A stretch of DNA of 64,000 nucleotides from Ceratodon purpureus. Lineage: Eukaryota > Streptophyta > Bryopsida > Pseudoditrichales > Ditrichaceae. Below the pieces are notes generated by a model. It had not been told where the DNA came from. It was given only the letters and a program-made list of their open reading frames with translations, and searched no databases. A program made the position numbers and the translations under genes. Of the stretch, positions 24,277 through 35,559 are shown piece after piece. Numbering within the stretch: position 1 is the stretch's first letter; every line of letters starts with the position of its first letter. Location: contig CM026427.1 in the NCBI GenBank assembly GCA_014871385.1, forward strand, positions 10,664,430-10,728,429. Direction: 5' to 3'.

Positions 24277-25362
24277 CCCCTAAAGCATCAACTCAACAGT
24301 TTTGGTATGATTTAGGGTCCGGTCAGGCTCCCTATGAGTCAAATTTTACCGGATGTGGCTGTAACTTTGGCACAGCATGGGAAGTTGTCATATCTTTCTA
24401 ACAAGACCAAATTTCACTTTCATTGGGCCCGTAGTTAAGAAATAAATTGTGTTTAAAGATCAAAATTCAATTCAGGGCAGCTCGGGCAGGTTTGTGGCCG
24501 ATGCAAGTGGTGTACCAAATCTATGACAATCTACAGTGACTTCCAAATGATCCTTTCTGAAATCGTTTTACAAATTTTTTTAAAACTTGATTTTGAAAAA
24601 TTCAACCGTAGGATCTTGTTTAGAGCCATCAAATTAGTCTACCTACCAAATTTTGTTAATTTTGACTGTACAGATCTTGAGATATATTTAGTCAAAGTTC
24701 CAAGTTTTATAAAACTGTCAAACAGATCTACAGTGATAGGGTCACCTTCATCACCCATTTTTCCTTCACCATTATCTCCTCCTAAACCACTATAAAATTC
24801 ATATCTATTTTTGATTTGTTTATTTTTTTGATTTTTTTCCTCCACAATTTCTTTTCCATACAAATGCATGTATACACCGTTCGGATTTCAAAAAATAGAT
24901 GATCTTCTTAGGCATTTGTAGTGTGGAAAAAGAGCCAGTGTATATGCATTTCATTTGACTCCCGTCACTCGAAATGTGGTTTTCCAATGCTTCTCCGTGT
25001 TGTATTCTCTTCAATTTTTTTGAGCATACTCCCAACTCACTTTAGAATCTAAAACTGAAGAGCCTCCAACCACACAATCTCAAAAATTGGCTGTTTTACT
25101 CTCCGAAGTGTGGCTGTCCCTGCCGGGCAGGACCAAAAAAAACTTTTCACTCAAGTTCAAACCTTATGATCTTCCAAACGGCGAGGAGTTACAGTCTAAA
25201 ATTTTGTGTACATGTGTGTGTACACATACATGTACAAGTTAGGTACTGGATCCTACGGTTAGATTCTTCTAATTACGTTTAAATTTTCATAATTCTACCT
25301 TGAACTAAAACAGGGCAGATTTTAGGCAGAATTTGGGATTTTATGGCCAAATGCTTTAGGGG
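24277..25362. mobile_element. TTAA-flanked non-autonomous element C (1.09 kb)
   Basis: Termini CCCCTAAAGCAT and ATGCTTTAGGGG are perfectly inverted, with TTAA at 24273-24276 and 25363-25366. It is the best-preserved long member of the family represented by A and B. The interior carries short ORFs (up to 90 residues) with no recognisable transposase. It is therefore a non-autonomous piggyBac-type element. Confidence 0.78.
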
Positions 25363-25366
25363 TTAA

Positions 25367-26869
25367 TTACTTGTGGTCATTAATTATTGGTCACTAGATA
25401 CTAAAGTGTCTACTTTAAAAAGGGGGTAGTAGTTCCATACACTTTTATTCTTTTGACCCGTGAACCTAGGTTTAGTAGTGACACAACTATATTTTATTCA
25501 AATCGGTTTCCTTTGTGGTCCAAAGTTACATTTCTTTTTCTTCTTACATGCTTATAAGAGCATTAATTGGATTCAAGACAAAATCATAACAAGCTTCAAT
25601 CAAGAAAGAATGTAATCATATCTCTTTCTCTGGATCTGCAAGATTGATACATGCATTCAAGAAGATTTACTCTAGTAATCCTTCCTTTGAAATGATTTAG
25701 TTTAAAGATTTTAAATAAATTTAGGTATTATAAAATAAATATTCAATAGCAAAATTTTAATTGTCAATTAAGTATATAACATGACCTTAGTTTTATACAT
25801 GTTAACATATATTCAAGTATTATAAATAACCCTTAAAGGACAAATAGTCCATTGGCGGCTATTTTGAAGTTTGGGCATGTACCTCTGACTTGAATTTTGA
25901 TCAAGACTTTTTGAAACTTTTTGTGAATGTTTGCCATTTTGGGCAGTGTACTAACACTTCTTTTTTCCTTCATAAAAGTTAGATTTTTTTATTTTTTTTT
26001 AATTTTTTTTTTTTTAATTTTTTTTTTCTTTTTTAACACTTAAAGGATGGACATCAATCTTTACTTTGACCATTTGGATTGGGACTTTGTTAGATAATAA
26101 AATTTCTAGTAAGGAAATATGAATTAGCATTCTTTTGCATTCAATTCAACAAAAATATTTTTTCTGAACATGCTACACTTGCTTTTTGTTTGTGATTTTT
26201 TAAAAAAAATTAGGTAACTTAGTCTTGAATCGAAAAGTTAGCTTATGAACATAAAATGAATGCTTCTGACTCACACTTGAATATATAGTCCAAAATAATT
26301 AACTTTGGCTAGCAACAAGGCTATTTTCATAGTTGCTAGTAGTTGTTGCTGGAATTTGGGTCACCAAATACATGCCTTTGTAGAATATGCATTTTAAATG
26401 ATTATAATACTACGTGAACAAGTGGAACTATGAGTTTTAGATTTATTAGATATACAATTTACAAGAACCATGTCATTCTTTGCATGGTCCAATGTTCTTG
26501 ACTTAAAGTTGGGCATTTGATTGTGATTTCTAAAATTAGTGGTCATACTTGGTAAGAAGGTCGGTGCCTTAGTTGAATGTACAAAAATTAGGCTTCCACT
26601 GACAAAATTTTAATGTACATACAAATCTACTGTCTGAAAGTTAAAACATTGTTGACATGAATGTCTGTAGCATGATCCAATATGCCAATCACATGGGCTT
26701 CATCTATAGATCTGAGGTCTGCATCTGAGGTCTGCATCTGAGGTCTGCATCTGAAGTCTCAAAAATTTAGGTTAATTTTTAGGGTTTGAAGATGTTGTGA
26801 GATTTCTTGCCGTCTTTCTGCCTAAACTACAAATAAGGAACCCTAGACTTCTCTCAACATTAGAACATA
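25367..26869. other. AT-rich intergenic DNA with a short 13-bp tandem repeat
   Basis: No gene. A 13-bp unit CTGAGGTCTGCAT is repeated three times plus a partial at 26712-26758. Poly-T runs occur near 25985-26030. Confidence 0.5.
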
Positions 26870-27160
26870 GAGTGGTGCTTACCTTTTCTAGGTGCTCTGC
26901 TTGTAGGCAGAGCATGTTTAGTAGTTATTCTAGAAGAGAACTTTGGAGTGGTGCTTACCCTTTCTAGGTGCTGTGCTTGTAGGCAGAGCATGTTTAGTAG
27001 TTATTCTAGAAGAGAACTTTGGAGTGGTGCTTACCCTTTCTTGGTGCTCTGCTTGTAGGCAGAGCATGTTTAGTAGTTATTCTAGAAGAGAACTTTGGAG
27101 TGATACATATTTGAAGTTTGTGAATGTTTAATAGTTATTCTAGAAGAGAGCTTTAAAGTG
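26870..27160. repeat. 76-bp tandem repeat, three copies plus a partial
   Basis: Units start at 26870, 26946 and 27022 with GAGTGGTGCTTACC and end AGAGAACTTTG. They are nearly identical, with two or three substitutions each. A diverged partial unit runs to about 27160. Each unit contains the small inverted pair CTCTGC-TTGTAG-GCAGAG. Confidence 0.9.
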
Positions 27161-27627
27161 TGGTGATGAAGACAATGTTCACTCATCTTGGTGTGCAAAC
27201 CCAACTTGGTTTCTCTACTTGGCCATGGTGAGTACTAAACTTATGCATTGTATCATCTTTCTTTGTTGTACATTGTGTGGCTCAATTCCTCATGTATGGT
27301 GGCTATGGCGTATTTGTGGCTATGTGTGGGATGCCAGTTTTGGGATATCTTTTAACAGCTTGTGGCAAGTCACAGAGGTGTAATATGTTGCAGAGTCTAG
27401 GTCTTGCAGTGAGTTAATCAGGTTGTTGTACCAGTGTCAAGTGTGAGTGTGCTGAAGGCTAGATGTGTGGTATGTCTGTATCTTGCAGGTTAGCCATGTG
27501 CCAATGCTCGTAGCATGAAGTTAATGGAGTTGAATCATGGCCAGCACAACTGTTCAAAACATCTCTCCAAACTTCATACCAAAGTGAAGTATTGTGGGGG
27601 TTTCAGCCCAGCCACCAAATGTTGCTT

Positions 27628-29842
27628 GTCTTTATAAAGCTCGAGTTGGCCCTTGAAGTTTGTTTCTAATCTGCACTCTTCTTTCCGAATCTGAAACAGG
27701 AGATGCTTTATCCACGTGAAAAGTCAGACTTCATTCAAGCCTTATGATGGATGTGTGCTCATAAGACTTGAAACTTTGTCAATTTACTGAGCCACACTGT
27801 CTAGAAAGGAGGATTCTTGAGGTGCAGGCTCACTTGAAGAGAATCACCTTGAAGACAGTAGCGCAAAGCAGTGCGATTGCTCGTAAGAATATCACCCCCA
27901 CCGACGCTTCTATTTTTCCTACCGTGTAGAGTACATTCAAAGGTTGCTGGACTAAGATGGTGTTGTGGTGGGCTTCATAGGTTTTGGAATATGGAAGACT
28001 TTGGATTAGCTGGTCCATCTGGTGAGGAACTGCGATAATTGGGCTCACCTTGGTTAGGACACATAAAGCTGTCTCTGGTAAATTCCTGAACTGATCTCGT
28101 GGAGAAGAACATGTTATCAGGTTAGATATTATCATTGGCATTTGCGCAGATTGTACCGATTATTTAGTGTGATACACCATGTTCTTCATTTGTCACATCA
28201 GGGAAGTGTCATTGCCTTTTATCGACAAGAACACTACAATTTGTACCACCGCATCCTGTCCAATGTAAATTCACTGTTACAAGCTGTACTTTTGTACTTT
28301 GCAGTTAATTGTGTTAAAAAATTTGTCCTCACTAATTGAATTCAAGCACAGAATAGTAGTTACAGCTGACCCTTTGGACCAGGAAATGATGAATTATCAT
28401 CAAGTGAAGGCTGAAGATATTGTATCTCGACTTCGCCAAAAACTTAGTGGGACTATAAAAGGACCAAAGAAAAACCTAACGGAAAAATATCTGTCTCGTT
28501 GGGTTTTTCTTTGGGTTTTTTTTAGTTCCATTAAAATTTCTCCATTTCTCGCCACGATTACCGTGCAAAATGCAGAATCAGCGCAACGAAGACACATACG
28601 ACGCAGCCTTATAGACCTCACTCATGAAAGTTCGTGGAATTATGATTCCGGGTCTTCTTGAGAGCACAGTGAAAGGTATGTGGTGTTGAATCTATGCTAG
28701 CTAAAGGATGTCAAGGAGTGAGTTTGTAGCTATCTGGCGTTGTTTGATGCCTTATGAATGCTTGATATATAATTGGCGTGATTTTTATTATTGCTACTGT
28801 CCAGCCTGCAGGGAAATGTCTAAGCTGTTGTTCCACGCTCATCTATGATGAGCATGACCAATCCTACTAATGTGCCATTCTGTAGGTAATGAGGTATTGG
28901 AGTCCGTTAGAATTGCAAGCGAGGGCCCATCGTGGACAACTTGCATGATGAATTTGCTCACAACCAAGGTCTTAACGAGGAGCTGCTTTTAGAAATTTTA
29001 GTAGATTCTCCAACGGAATCTCGGGGCGTGGCATGGTCATCTGTGAACATCATAAGATCTGCAATCAACTTGACATGCAGAGTGTCTTAGCGTTATCGGT
29101 GACAGCTCCATACACAGTTCCTCTTCATGTCAAGTTGATTGCAGATTTGATGACTTTCTCTGGTGATGCAAATGGATTTACCTTTTCCGGCTTCCAAGAT
29201 ATGAACAAAAGCATTGGTGTATCAGCTCCTTTTACCGAGGCTGCAGTTCAGGTACATGCTGCTTTGCATTCTGTAACGGCTTCTGTTCATATGGTGGAAA
29301 TTTTTGTATATGGAGTCTTGAAACAAAACTTCATTCAAGCCACTGTCGATAGCCCACCAATTTGGTTCATGATCCATGGATCCTGCTTGATACGTGCGTC
29401 CAAACGAGAAGAGAAATTACAATGAGTCCGTTTTAATTTACCCTCATCTCGTCGATGGTGGATTCTGATGTTCTACGTGTGATGTTACAGAAACAGGGAA
29501 TTGTAAGCGATGACAACTTCTAATTGAAACAAGTGCTGCAAATTCCAACATGGACTTTGGTCAGACTCTGATACTAGGACAGTTCTTCGGAGCAATTGCA
29601 CTGCTTTGCGCTACTGTCTTCAAGGTGATTCTCTTCAAGTGAGCCTGCACCTCAAGAATCCTCCTTTCTAGACAGTGTGGCTCAGTACATTGACAATTTA
29701 CAAGTCTTATGAGCACACATCCATCATAAGGCTAATTGAAGTCTGACTTTTCACGTGGATAAAGCGTCTCCTGTTTAAGATTCGGAAAGAGTAGTGCAGA
29801 TTAGAAACAAACTTCAAGGGCCAACTCGAGCTGTATAAAGAC
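27628..29842. mobile_element. 2.2-kb segment bounded by ~254-bp inverted repeats
   Basis: Bases 27628-27882 and 29590-29842 are inverse copies with scattered differences and small indels. The inverted copies surround sequence with Pol IV/V-like coding fragments. Each arm encodes, reading outward, the same C-terminus ALLCATVFKVILFK followed by a stop. In the right arm this belongs to a 30-residue ORF at 29550-29642 starting MDFGQTLILGQFF, and in the left arm to the end of a 103-residue ORF at 27830-28141 (-). So the arms may be duplicated 3' ends of a small membrane-protein gene, or transposon ends that captured it. No clear target duplication was found. It could be a Pack-type transposon or a simple inverted duplication. 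Confidence 0.5.
28621..29251 (+). pseudogene. fragment resembling the largest subunit of RNA polymerase IV/V
   Basis: Two exon-like pieces splice at AAAG|GTATGT (28675) and CTGTAG| (28885), giving LMKVRGIMIPGLLESTVKG then NEVLESVRIASEGPSW. This resembles the GxPxLLxTxVKGxxR region of NRPD1/NRPE1-type subunits. After a one-base frame change comes GLNEELLLEILVDSP. After another comes VTAPYTVPLHVKLIADLMTF with SGDANGFTFSGFQDMNKSIG and VSAPFTEAAVQ before a GTACAT donor (29252). That block aligns by memory to the ADxMTxxGxxxGxxxxG region near the end of the polymerase core. The frame changes and missing exons make it a broken fragment. An earlier ORF (28299-28661), ending in HQVKAEDIVSRLRQKL-like sequence, may belong too. 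Assignment is from recalled family patterns only. Confidence 0.42.
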
Positions 29843-30867
29843 AATTTAAAAGGAAGAGGTTTACAGCCTCTCACGTGTTGGGTTACCATTGCCAATGAGC
29901 TCTAACTGGGATACCGGTCCAATTCACGACCGGGTTCACGACTCTAGGATTGCCGAAATTGTGAAAACACCCACAACATGGTGCAATGCAAATTGTGCAA
30001 GTATGCTGAGCAGCAATCGCCTAAGAATTCGACACAGTTTGATGCAAAGGGTGGTAAGTGGTTATACGTCCCAAATATGCTTGCTTCACCAGCCAGCGGC
30101 TTGGGTTGTCTGTAGAGACAATTTCTTTGAGAGGAGTCAGCACTGCGATGTTTGTGCAGCAGGATCAAGGACCTCTCTGCCTATTGCATCAGAGAAAGTA
30201 CAAACGGATGACAAATCTTTGTAGCACCAAAACAAGATCATCATTGAATGAAAGATGTTGAAATCACGTAAACCCATCAAGGTTTCAATATTAATTTCCA
30301 TCAAAGATTTTACCCTAATGGCGTCAACTGTCTCATGATGGCTTTGGACGGGTGAAACGGACGAGCCAACGAAGGTAAAGAGTATCAAACGCAATAAAGT
30401 GTTTTCGGAAGCTGACAAAGTTGATAACGCCTCAACATTGCCACACTGGGTCTGAAGAAACGTCATGAAATTCAGTTCCTTAAAAGGTTATCCAGCCATG
30501 ATTACACCTTCAGAACACATTCGTTCATTTACTCCAAGCAGAAAATGAAGATGACGAAGTCAAAGAAACGAAGAACCATATCCGAGTCTATTCGACACTT
30601 TATTACAAAAGATTGAAATCTGCTCAGCTTCCAGATTTCCTCGTTGCACCTCCACGGCCTTGGGGAGCTGTGAAGCAAGCAATACACAGGACTGTATTAT
30701 ATCGTCCAGGCATATCATAAAATATCTCTCTCGCATTGAATTCATGCCTATCTAGCACCAGAGATAGCACACTTGCATATCACTTCGTGATATGTATATC
30801 TGAGCATCACCAGAAAGCTAGTAGTCTTGAACAGGTTTGCAAATCATTTACTCTCAAAGCTTAAAAT
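29843..30867. other. intergenic DNA with a short Cys-containing coding-like stretch
   Basis: At about 29978-30110 (+) a frame reads MVQCKLCKYAEQQSPKNSTQ and continues with FDAKGGKWLYVPNM. This is zinc-ribbon-like and could be another piece of the polymerase-like relic to the left. It is too short to call. The rest shows no gene and should include the 3' UTR of the germin-like gene. Confidence 0.3.
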
Positions 30868-31864
30868 TTAAGTGTGGCTTGGGTAGGAACCCTTGAGCAG
30901 CTTCACAGTGGCTGCATCAATGCCGAACGACTTCTCGATCACGGCGCTCGTGATGTTTGGCTCGAAGATCTGACCAACACAAAGCAAGAGGTCAGAGATT
31001 AAATTTGTCCAAAAAGTCATGACCTCTGCAAATCAGTTGAACCTACAAAATACAGGGAAGCCTGAAGAGAACAGGCCGAAAGACTAGAGTGATCCTCACC
31101 TGATTGGCTGTACGTAGAAATCCAGGGTTCTGGGAGTTGAGGGTGTTGAAGGTGGAGGCTGTCTCGTTGCCCACGTTCAACTGGAAGTGCAGCAGTGCTC
31201 TCGGGAACACTATCACGTCGCCCGGCTGCAGGATGGACGCATACAGGACGTTGAAATCGCTGATGAAGCCTGTGTAGACACTGCCCTTTAAGACCAAGAG
31301 CGTCTCGCTTGCGCGGGGGTGGGTGTGGAATGCAATCACCCCACCGACGGCGAAGTCGAGTCTACCGTGACTGATACCCTGCGTGTTGAGGCCTGGCCAT
31401 TCCCCCGCACCGGCAAGCGCTGCGACGGCCCCTGTGGGTGTCTGGCTGATTTCAGCATCCGAAAGAGCTGAAATCACAAATCCAGTTGAAGGGTCAGCAA
31501 TCATACTGCAGTACAGTTTGTCCAACACAATTGTAGCAAGCGGATAACAAAATTTTTGGAGTAGTTTTTACTAACACCGTATTTGGACAACAATCAATTT
31601 AGTTCAGAGATTCGAAACATAATTATGATTACCAGATTGTCGGAAGCCTCTGTACACGAAGTCGTCGACAGTGACATTGCTGCGGGGCTTGCACGCAAAT
31701 CCGTTCACCAGGGCCGCATTGGGCGACAGATCCGCTACGCAGATATCCGCCAAGGGGTCTTCATCGGCGGCATGAACAGCTGCAATGAAGAAGGTTGTTG
31801 CACATAGTGCGATGATGAGCAGCTTCGACAACAAAGCTTGAGTGGAACTTGTGGACTTCCCCAT
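30868..31864 (-). CDS. GLP: germin-like protein (secreted cupin)
   Basis: Three minus-strand exons, 31633-31864, 31100-31467 and 30868-30969, join in phases 1 and 0 to give 233 residues, the normal germin-like length. Residues 1-32 are a signal peptide ending AAVHA. The paired germin cysteines are at 42 and 58. Germin box 1 is GGVIAFHTHPRASETLLVLKG, with metal ligands His125, His127 and Glu132. Box 2 is PGDVIVFPRALLHFQLNVG with the fourth ligand His171. A single cupin barrel binds Mn, and members act as oxalate oxidases or superoxide dismutases in the cell wall. Activity of this one cannot be told from sequence. N-glycosylation motifs are seen at NVT (63) and NET. The last exon ends with LLKGSYPSHT. 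All splice sites are canonical and the frame is intact. Confidence 0.95.
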
Positions 31865-32107
31865 TGCAGCTGCAGCTTCCTTCTCCTTTTGAACGTTTTC
31901 TTCACAAGATCAGAACTGGGAGCCGTAGACTTGCTGGAGTCCAGAAGAGAGCTGATCTCAGGTAAGTCGACGAATACTTGGTCGCAAGTATTTGATGAGT
32001 TGATCTATTAACTCCTGAGAACTGCAGCTCACGTCGCGAGTTCTCCTAAAACAGATTCACCAGATAGCAGTAGAGAGCAGTGATTGATAATTGAGGTTGC
32101 AGAGCTG

Positions 32108-32116
32108 ATTTATATA
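32108..32116 (-). promoter_or_regulatory. candidate TATA box of the germin-like gene
   Basis: Minus-strand TATATAAAT lies about 245 bases upstream of the germin-like ATG, leaving room for a leader of about 210 bases. It is the only strong TATA motif noticed in that interval. Confidence 0.45.
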
Positions 32117-33949
32117 CCTGTCTCGGCAAGGTCAAAGATCTACCTCGCATGTTCCTGTCCACCCGAGTATAAAGGGCTTCGTGAATGGCTTCGGTGTCAT
32201 GCAAAGAAATGTGGATCTTGACGTCGTCCTGGCCCACTTTAAGGCTTCCGAAAATCTTACTCGGTTAGAAAATACAGACATCGACTGAACTTCGCCGTTC
32301 ACACATCTTCTCATTCATATAAAGATCCCTTCAACTTGTAATATCGATGCATGGGCGGGGTGCACAAGGTAGGGTGTGGCCGGCCGTACTTATTTGCACT
32401 TGCATATTCAGACTGTACGTTGTCAAAGAGCTCGTCGGGAAGAGAGTATACGGCCTTATTGTGTTGGGATCAAACCGTGAATCGCCGGGTGCCTCTAATG
32501 AAGTATCTGAAGAGTTATAATATCTGCCAAGGTCGCTGTAAGCATGTGCGTTAATTAGTTTGCCATTCTGTGTGCTCATGAGCTTCGAACAGCGACGACG
32601 AGTGTTCCTTCGAGGCAGTGATCAGGGTGGCTAGCTTTGTATAGCCTGTGACTGATAGTCATCGTCATGGCAGGCGCTGCAACGTCACTGCAATTTAGCA
32701 TGAGCGCCTATTTGAAATGATTTTCAAAGGTGTGATTCCCTATCAAAGGTGTGGAGTACTTAGAGCTTTAGACACCGTTGCCCATTTCTTAAACCGTACC
32801 GGTATATCAAGCGGAGACACACTCTGTATCATTTCTAACCCTAGGTAACCCTAATCTTGTGAGGTCTCTTCACCTCTCTTGGAGCTCTCTTCCAAGCAGA
32901 GTAGTATTCAAGTTTTTCTTGACCTCCAAATAGAGTAACACCCTAGGTAACACCTAAGTTACTTTGGCTATGTATGGTCTCTGGCCCTGGGGTTTAATAT
33001 CTATAATGGAGTTATAAGTATTGACTCATTGAGAATTTGGCTCTTAGTTGTAAAACATGGCAAATTTCACTATTTTAGAACCCCAGAAGCTTACTGTAGA
33101 TATGAATGGTGGCTTAATCTTCAATATCTTGAGCAATAAGAAGTGGTTATTGTAAGTCGAATGTAGCCATTCCTTTGTATTTAAAGATTGATTAATTTTA
33201 CAAAATATAATTTGATGAATATGTAGAGAATCAAGTCTTAAACATGTGGTTTACATTTCAAGATTTTTGGATTATATTTGAATAATTTTTGGTTTTATTT
33301 AAAGGTTCCAAGTGTACAACCTGAAATATTTTATAGTGTATCTTAGCAATGTTAGCTCATTTCTATCCAAATTACTATATTGTGAACATGGATGAGTTTC
33401 ATTAAGCATAATATTCTTTGTTTTAATTTTATAAGAATTAGATCATGTTTGTTAACCACTATCAAATTTTGAACAATTTTCTTTCGAAACTTAGGATATT
33501 TTCAGATTCCCCTAAATTAAAATACATAATCTTTGCAACATATACTGAAAAAATATTCATTTATTTGAAAGAAATTACTAAAAGATATAAATTCAATTTG
33601 TTGATAATGACATTTTGACAAAATGAAAGCACCATACTTTTGAAGTTTAATCTTAAAGGACCAAAAAGCCTAAAGTGGATGATAGACCTATTTGGGCAAC
33701 TTAGAGCACATTTAATTTACTTTTTAATTTTGAATGCAAAAGTTATGGCCTAAAAACTCCATAGAATGGAGTTTACTATGTAAAATTCATTGAAGGTGCT
33801 GCCCAAATAAGTATGTGCCATCCATGGTTTGAGAATGGAAAATCCTTTATTTCTAGTTGCATCAAGAAATTTACTTCAAAATTTATACTCATAATTTTGT
33901 GTTCAATTATGTTTATAATTAATTCCTCTTCAACATATCAAGCAGGGTA
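32117..33949. other. intergenic DNA, AT-rich beyond 33000
   Basis: Left part is promoter side of the germin-like gene. From about 32950 the DNA is AT-rich and has no coding frame. Confidence 0.4.
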
Positions 33950-34593
33950 GTCACGGACGTCCGCTAGCACCCCAGGACGTCCTGTGACTTAGAAAAAAAA
34001 AATCACTCTCACAGGTTTCACCCCGGGGTGAAACCAGATTCTGGAGGGAGAAACATTTTTTGCTCGTCCGATCGGCCAATCCCGCCACGCGGTTGCATCT
34101 CGACCGACAGATCGCGGCGACGGCCGCCCTTCGATCCGACGGCCACGATGCAGCCGTTTAAGGCCATCGCGAGCCGTCGGATGTGGGCGGCCGTCGTCGG
34201 CCGTCTCCGTAGTCGACCGCGGGGACGGCCACCCTCGCCACTAAGGGCGGGGCAAAAGGGAGGGTCCGCGGAGCTGCCCCGCCCCTGGCCCTGCCCGCAC
34301 CCTCCCCGCTCCACCCTGGCCCAGGCAGCTCCCCGCCCTGTCCCCTCGACCCGGGCTCCTCTCCCGTCCCGCTCCCCATCATCGCCTTGGTCCACAGCCC
34401 GACTCCGCTCTCTATTATTTTTAAATTTTTAAATTTTTTTTTAATTTTTTGAAGACACGTAATCGTATTAGAATTACTGCAAAGAGGTTCTCTATTGTTT
34501 GAAACTCAGTCGTCTGAGTTGAGTCATAATTAAAAAGGGATATAACATTATCATCATGTCTTCGTCTTCCATGTAATGGAAGTATCATGCACC

Positions 34594-34951
34594 TAAAAAA
34601 ATAAACTGAATTCAATTGTACTATCCTGTCCCTGCGGCGTAGCCGTAGTAGTTCCCTACGCCGGAACGGCGTCTTAGGGTTGATGACTCCTTTGTCGAAT
34701 ATTCTTCATCCTCTTTGGGTTTATAACATGTTTTGGGTTTTAGGTTTAGGGTTTAGGGTTTAGGGTTTTAGGGTTTAGGGTTTAGGGTTTAGTTCCCAAA
34801 ATACTAACCAAAACATGTCATAAACCCAAAGAGGATGGAGAATATTCGACAAAGGAGTCATCAACCCTAAGACGCCGTTCCGGCGTAGGGAACTACTGCG
34901 GCTACGCCGCAGGGACAGGATAGTACAATTGAATTCAGTTTATTTTTTTAT
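34594..34951. mobile_element. foldback element with TTTAGGG telomeric repeats in its loop
   Basis: Arms of about 140 bp (34594-34736 and 34811-34951) are near-perfect inverse copies and include TGTACTATCCTGTCCCTGCG and GACGCCGTTCC-type blocks. The loop at 34738-34792 is a run of plant telomere units TTTAGGG, with some TTTTAGGG and TTAGG variants, about seven in all. No coding content. It splits block B from B' of the GC-rich nest. It could be a foldback MITE that acquired a telomeric stretch, or a repair insertion. Confidence 0.7.
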
Positions 34952-35443
34952 TTTTTAGCGTACGGGTATGTGTTCGGGAACGTGGGAATGTGCTTGGGAA
35001 CGTGGGTATGTGCTTGGGAACGGGAAGGGCCCACGAAGGGGGCGAAAGCCACGAGCCCCAGCTTGGGAGCGGGACATGAGCGGGGAGCGGGACAGCATCG
35101 GGGAGCAAAACGGCAGCGGGGAGAGGAGCCCGGGTCGAGGGGACAGGGCGGGGAGCTGCCTGGGCCAGGGTGGAGCGGGGAGGGTGCGGGCAGGGCCAGG
35201 GGCGGGGCAGCTCCGCGGACCCTCCCTTTTGCCCCGCCCTTAGTGGCGAGGGACGGCCACAGGGTCGGCCCGTCCGCGGCCGCTCCGATCCGATAGCCAC
35301 GATCGAGCCGCGACGGCCGCATCGTGGCCGCCCGATTCCAGCAGCCGTCGAGGGCCGTTGGATTGGGCGGCTGTCCGCGCGGACGGTCGCGGAGATGGCC
35401 GCGAAATTAAAAAAAAAAAACCTCGAATCTTAAAATGTTCATA

Positions 35444-35552
35444 ACTTCTTCAAAACTTATCCAAATCAGGCTTATGAGGTGTTTTTTGGCATCTACGTTT
35501 CTTGTAGATGCCAAAAAACATCTCATAAGTCCAATTTGAAGAAGTTTTGAAG
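35444..35552. repeat. strong hairpin, 26-bp core arms
   Basis: CTTATGAGGTGTTTTTTGGC continues to 35496 and is inverted at 35504-35529 with one mismatch and a seven-base loop. A weaker outer pairing (CTTCTTCAAAACTT with AAGAAGTTTTGAAG) extends it to about 35444-35552. Confidence 0.8.
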
Positions 35553-35559
35553 ATATTAC

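Noticed and set aside
34018-35433. Several ORFs of 74-134 residues in GC-rich DNA on both strands
   Set aside because: They are mirror translations of inverted CGGCCG-rich repeats, low in complexity (Pro, Arg, Gly, Ala), and overlap on both strands.
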